Source: JAODBJ01 sp963782465 (GTDB taxonomy: Bacteria; Actinomycetota; Acidimicrobiia; IMCC26256; PALSA-610). From it: 64,000 bases of DNA. Below, piece after piece: positions 62,032 to 64,000 of this stretch; position 1 is the first letter of the stretch, and each line of letters opens with the position of its first letter. The notes beneath the pieces are model-generated. The model was not told where the DNA came from. It worked only from the letters and a program-made list of their open reading frames with translations, and did not search any database. The stretch is from assembly GCA_963782465.1 (NCBI GenBank), contig CAWAJR010000003.1, positions 806,001 to 870,000 of the forward strand, written 5' to 3'. The translations under genes and the position numbers were made by a program.

Positions 62032-62053
62032 ATGCGTCTCCGCGGAGACGCAT
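62032..62053. repeat. Perfect 22-bp palindrome upstream of the DUF222/HNH gene
   Basis: The sequence is self-complementary over 22 bp around the core CGTCTCCGCGGAGACG (62035-62050), flanked by ATG and CAT. The same 16-bp core occurs again inside the following gene at 62709-62724. It could be an operator, a transcript hairpin or a recognition site of the encoded HNH protein. Confidence 0.7.
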
Positions 62054-62127
62054 TTCGGTGCTCGGGCGTCGATGTCCCACCCCTCCTTCACACTGGTCCC
62101 GGGCAGTCGGAACAGGAGGTTTCGGGC

Positions 62128-63375
62128 GTGACGGAGTTGATCGACGGGGCGGTCGCCGCCGACGTTACGGGCGCCGCGACGGAGCGGTTGGAAGCGGAGG
62201 CGTGCACCTTGGCGGCCCAGCTGGCCGCGGCGACGTGCCGGTTCCTGGCCCTGGTCGGTGAGCTGGAACGTCGGGAGGCGTGGCGGTCGTGGGGATGCCG
62301 GTCGATGGCGCACTGGTTGTCGTGGAAGTGCGGGATCGGTTTGCACGCGGCCCGGCAACAGGTTCGGGTCGCGGCGGCGTTGGCGGGGCTGCCACGGGTG
62401 ACCGCGGCGTTCGCACGCGGCGAGTTGAGCTATTCGAAGGTCCGGGCGCTCGCGCGGGTCGCGACCGCCGAGTCGGAGGAGGAGTTGGTCGACTTCGCGC
62501 GGGTCGCGACCGCGGCACAGCTGGAACGGACGGTGGGCGCGTACGAGGGGGTGGTCCGGCGCGCGAACCCGGCCGAGGAAGCAAACCCGCCCGAATCGGG
62601 CCTGCGCGTCCGCTACCACGACGACGGGACCGCGACGCTGACCATGCCCGTCGATGTCGCGGTCGCATTGCTCGACGCGGTCGATGCCGCGCGGCGCGAA
62701 CTGGCGGACGTCTCCGCGGAGACGACACGGGCGGGAGCCCTCGAACACGTCGCCCGCTGCTACCGGCAGCCCGACGCCCACGCGGCACCGAGAACCGAGC
62801 TGGTCGTCCACACCGACGTCGACCTCGTCGCCGCGGCCACCCGGCCCGACGCGGTCGTGTTGACCTTCGACGCGGTCAGGCGCCTGTCGTGCGACGCGAA
62901 CCTGCGTCGAGTCGTCGACGGGCCCGACGGGACGGTGGCCGACGTCGGCCGGCGACAGCCGACGATCCCGCGGCGGCTACGACGGGTGTTGATGCGCCGC
63001 GACGGTGCCCGCTGCCGGTGGCCGTCGTGCACCAACCGGCACTACCTGCACGCGCATCACCTCGAGCACTGGGCCGACGGTGGCCCCACCGATGCCGCCA
63101 ACCTGCTCCTCTTGTGCTCCGTGCACCACCGCTTCGTGCACGAAGCGGGCTGGACCATCGCCGGGAACGCGAACCGGCCCGTCATGTTCCGCTCCCCGAC
63201 CGGGCGCACGATCGGCGAAGAGCCACCCATCCCGCCTGGCGCGCACCCCGCCGACGTCGCCCGGGCCCACGCGGGCGTGCACGGCGACGCGATCACCACC
63301 GCCCACGGCGAACCCCAAGACCTCGACTGGACGCTCACCGCGTTCTGCTGCCTCATCCCACCCGAACGGAAGTAG
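62128..63375 (+). CDS. DUF222/HNH endonuclease family protein (13E12-type)
   Basis: A 415-aa protein of the multi-copy actinobacterial DUF222 family. The N-terminal helical DUF222 region holds AAATCRFLALVGELERREAW and GLHAARQQVRVAAALAGLPR, then GELSYSKVRALARVAT; the C-terminal HNH domain has RDGARCRWPSCTNRHYLHAH and HLEHWADGGPTDAANLLLLC with HHRFVHEAGW. These proteins are presumed nucleases, often scattered in repeats and associated with mobility, but their biology is obscure. AGGAGG eight bases before GTG 62128 sets the start rather than 62032. Confidence 0.9.
   Translation: MTELIDGAVAADVTGAATERLEAEACTLAAQLAAATCRFLALVGELERREAWRSWGCRSMAHWLSWKCGIGLHAARQQVRVAAALAGLPRVTAAFARGELSYSKVRALARVATAESEEELVDFARVATAAQLERTVGAYEGVVRRANPAEEANPPESGLRVRYHDDGTATLTMPVDVAVALLDAVDAARRELADVSAETTRAGALEHVARCYRQPDAHAAPRTELVVHTDVDLVAAATRPDAVVLTFDAVRRLSCDANLRRVVDGPDGTVADVGRRQPTIPRRLRRVLMRRDGARCRWPSCTNRHYLHAHHLEHWADGGPTDAANLLLLCSVHHRFVHEAGWTIAGNANRPVMFRSPTGRTIGEEPPIPPGAHPADVARAHAGVHGDAITTAHGEPQDLDWTLTAFCCLIPPERK
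62709..62724. repeat. Second copy of the 16-bp palindrome, inside the DUF222/HNH gene
   Basis: CGTCTCCGCGGAGACG, identical to the core of the upstream palindrome at 62035-62050, here encoding part of ADVSAETTRA. Exact recurrence of a 16-bp palindrome 674 bp apart in and before one gene is unlikely by chance, even at this GC content. Confidence 0.65.
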
Positions 63376-63388
63376 CGCTCGACGCTCG

Positions 63389-64000
63389 TCAGGCCGGCTT
63401 GTCGGTGCCGACGACCCACATCGAGAAGAACTGCGAACCGCCGCCGTAGGCGTGGCCGAGGGCCTTGCCGGTCTTCAACTCAACCTGGTAGTCGCCGGCC
63501 CGGCGGCGCACCTGCTGGGCGGCTTCACCGAAGCGCACCATGCCCGACGCGCCGATCGGGTTCGACGACAGCACCCCGCCCGACGGGTTCCAGGGGATGT
63601 CGCCGTCGGGCGCGGTCGCCCCCGACTCGGTGACCTTCCAGCCCTCGCCTTCGGCGCAGAAGCCGAGGTTCTCGAGCCACATCGGCTCGTACCAGGAGAA
63701 CGGCACGTAGACCTCGGCGCAGTCGAAGTCGCGTCGCGGGTCGGTGATGCCGGCCTGCTGGTAGAGGTCCTTCGCGCAGTCACGCCCGGCTTGCGGGTTG
63801 ATCTGGTCGCGGCCGGCGAACATCGTCGGCTCGCTGCGCATCGCCAGGCCGTGCACCCACACGACCGGCGCCGGTGACGCGTCGGCAACCCGTTCGGAAC
63901 CGAGCACCATCGCCATCGCGCCGTCGGAACTGGGGCAGGTGTCGAGGTAACGGAGCGGGTCCCACAACAGGAACGACTCCTCCACCGTTTTCAGGTCGAT
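63389..64000 (-). CDS. Thiolase family protein, lipid-transfer (Ltp/SCP2-thiolase) type, 5' part outside window
   Basis: The last 204 codons of a thiolase-fold protein. NPSGGVLSSNPIGASGMVRF and GHAYGGGSQFFSMWVVGTDK are the two C-terminal thiolase blocks, with His in GHAYGGG; the Cys of classical degradative thiolases at the GxG end is replaced, as in lipid-transfer proteins and SCP2 thiolases. In actinobacteria these act in steroid side-chain degradation as aldolases with DUF35 partners. It is convergent with the DUF222 gene. Confidence 0.85.
   Translation of the reverse strand: MDLKTVEESFLLWDPLRYLDTCPSSDGAMAMVLGSERVADASPAPVVWVHGLAMRSEPTMFAGRDQINPQAGRDCAKDLYQQAGITDPRRDFDCAEVYVPFSWYEPMWLENLGFCAEGEGWKVTESGATAPDGDIPWNPSGGVLSSNPIGASGMVRFGEAAQQVRRRAGDYQVELKTGKALGHAYGGGSQFFSMWVVGTDKPA

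Overview
The window is about 70% GC and reads as actinobacterial chromosome, most likely class Acidimicrobiia. The evidence is a division and cell-wall (dcw) operon in the order mraZ-rsmH-ftsL-ftsI-murE, a DUF3040 protein, a mycothiol-type DinB-fold enzyme and PIG-L deacetylase, a DUF222/HNH protein, and a secreted protein built of 42-residue GYWLVASDGG repeats of a kind I associate with acidimicrobial genomes. The lineage is an inference from gene content. No rRNA or phylogenetic computation was available.

Layout. 1-5.05 kb: dcw operon on the minus strand, with an array of MraZ boxes upstream of mraZ. 5.2-7.3 kb: small membrane proteins and a hydrolase, two of them frameshifted. 7.6-36.4 kb: ordinary housekeeping and accessory genes, including a histidine phosphatase, pirin, an HNH nuclease, a MoxR/DUF58/transglutaminase operon, DNA polymerase IV, PIG-L, threonine aldolase, TesB, phosphofructokinase with pyrophosphate-type signature residues, glycerol kinase, PlsC, a TetR regulator with a visible operator, an alanine-type aminotransferase, and an ABC exporter. 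36.9-50.0 kb: a stress/envelope block with DUF1269, DUF2252, DUF1003, two LuxR-type regulators, a BON protein, HdeD, a universal stress protein, a coiled-coil protein, a lipid-kinase-like protein and a double-length AI-2E/PerM permease.

50.3-61.0 kb looks like an old genomic island. On the left, a truncated tyrosine-recombinase C-terminus ends 6 bp from the 3' end of a tRNA-Ser(CGA). On the right lies a second recombinase remnant. Between them are a TetR regulator and a substrate-binding lipoprotein (divergent), then a divergent pair of operons: SnoaL-like protein and two SDRs leftward; 2OG-oxygenase-like protein, enoyl-CoA hydratase, an RfbH-like PLP enzyme with His in place of the catalytic Lys, and an SDR rightward. 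The same 13-bp site, GTAACAACGTTAT, lies in both divergent intergenic regions, which suggests one TetR regulon for an oxidative pathway I cannot name. The island's right end is a mosaic of gene fragments.

61.0-64.0 kb: a KshA-like Rieske oxygenase under a KstR-like operator, a DUF222/HNH protein with an identical palindrome in front of it and inside it, and the C-terminal part of a lipid-transfer-type thiolase. The last 14 codons of the Rieske gene recur at two other places, each cut at the same position.

At least ten otherwise healthy genes are split by one apparent single-base frameshift, usually in GC runs. This points to indel errors in the assembly, at least for most of them. Those genes are annotated across the shift and flagged.
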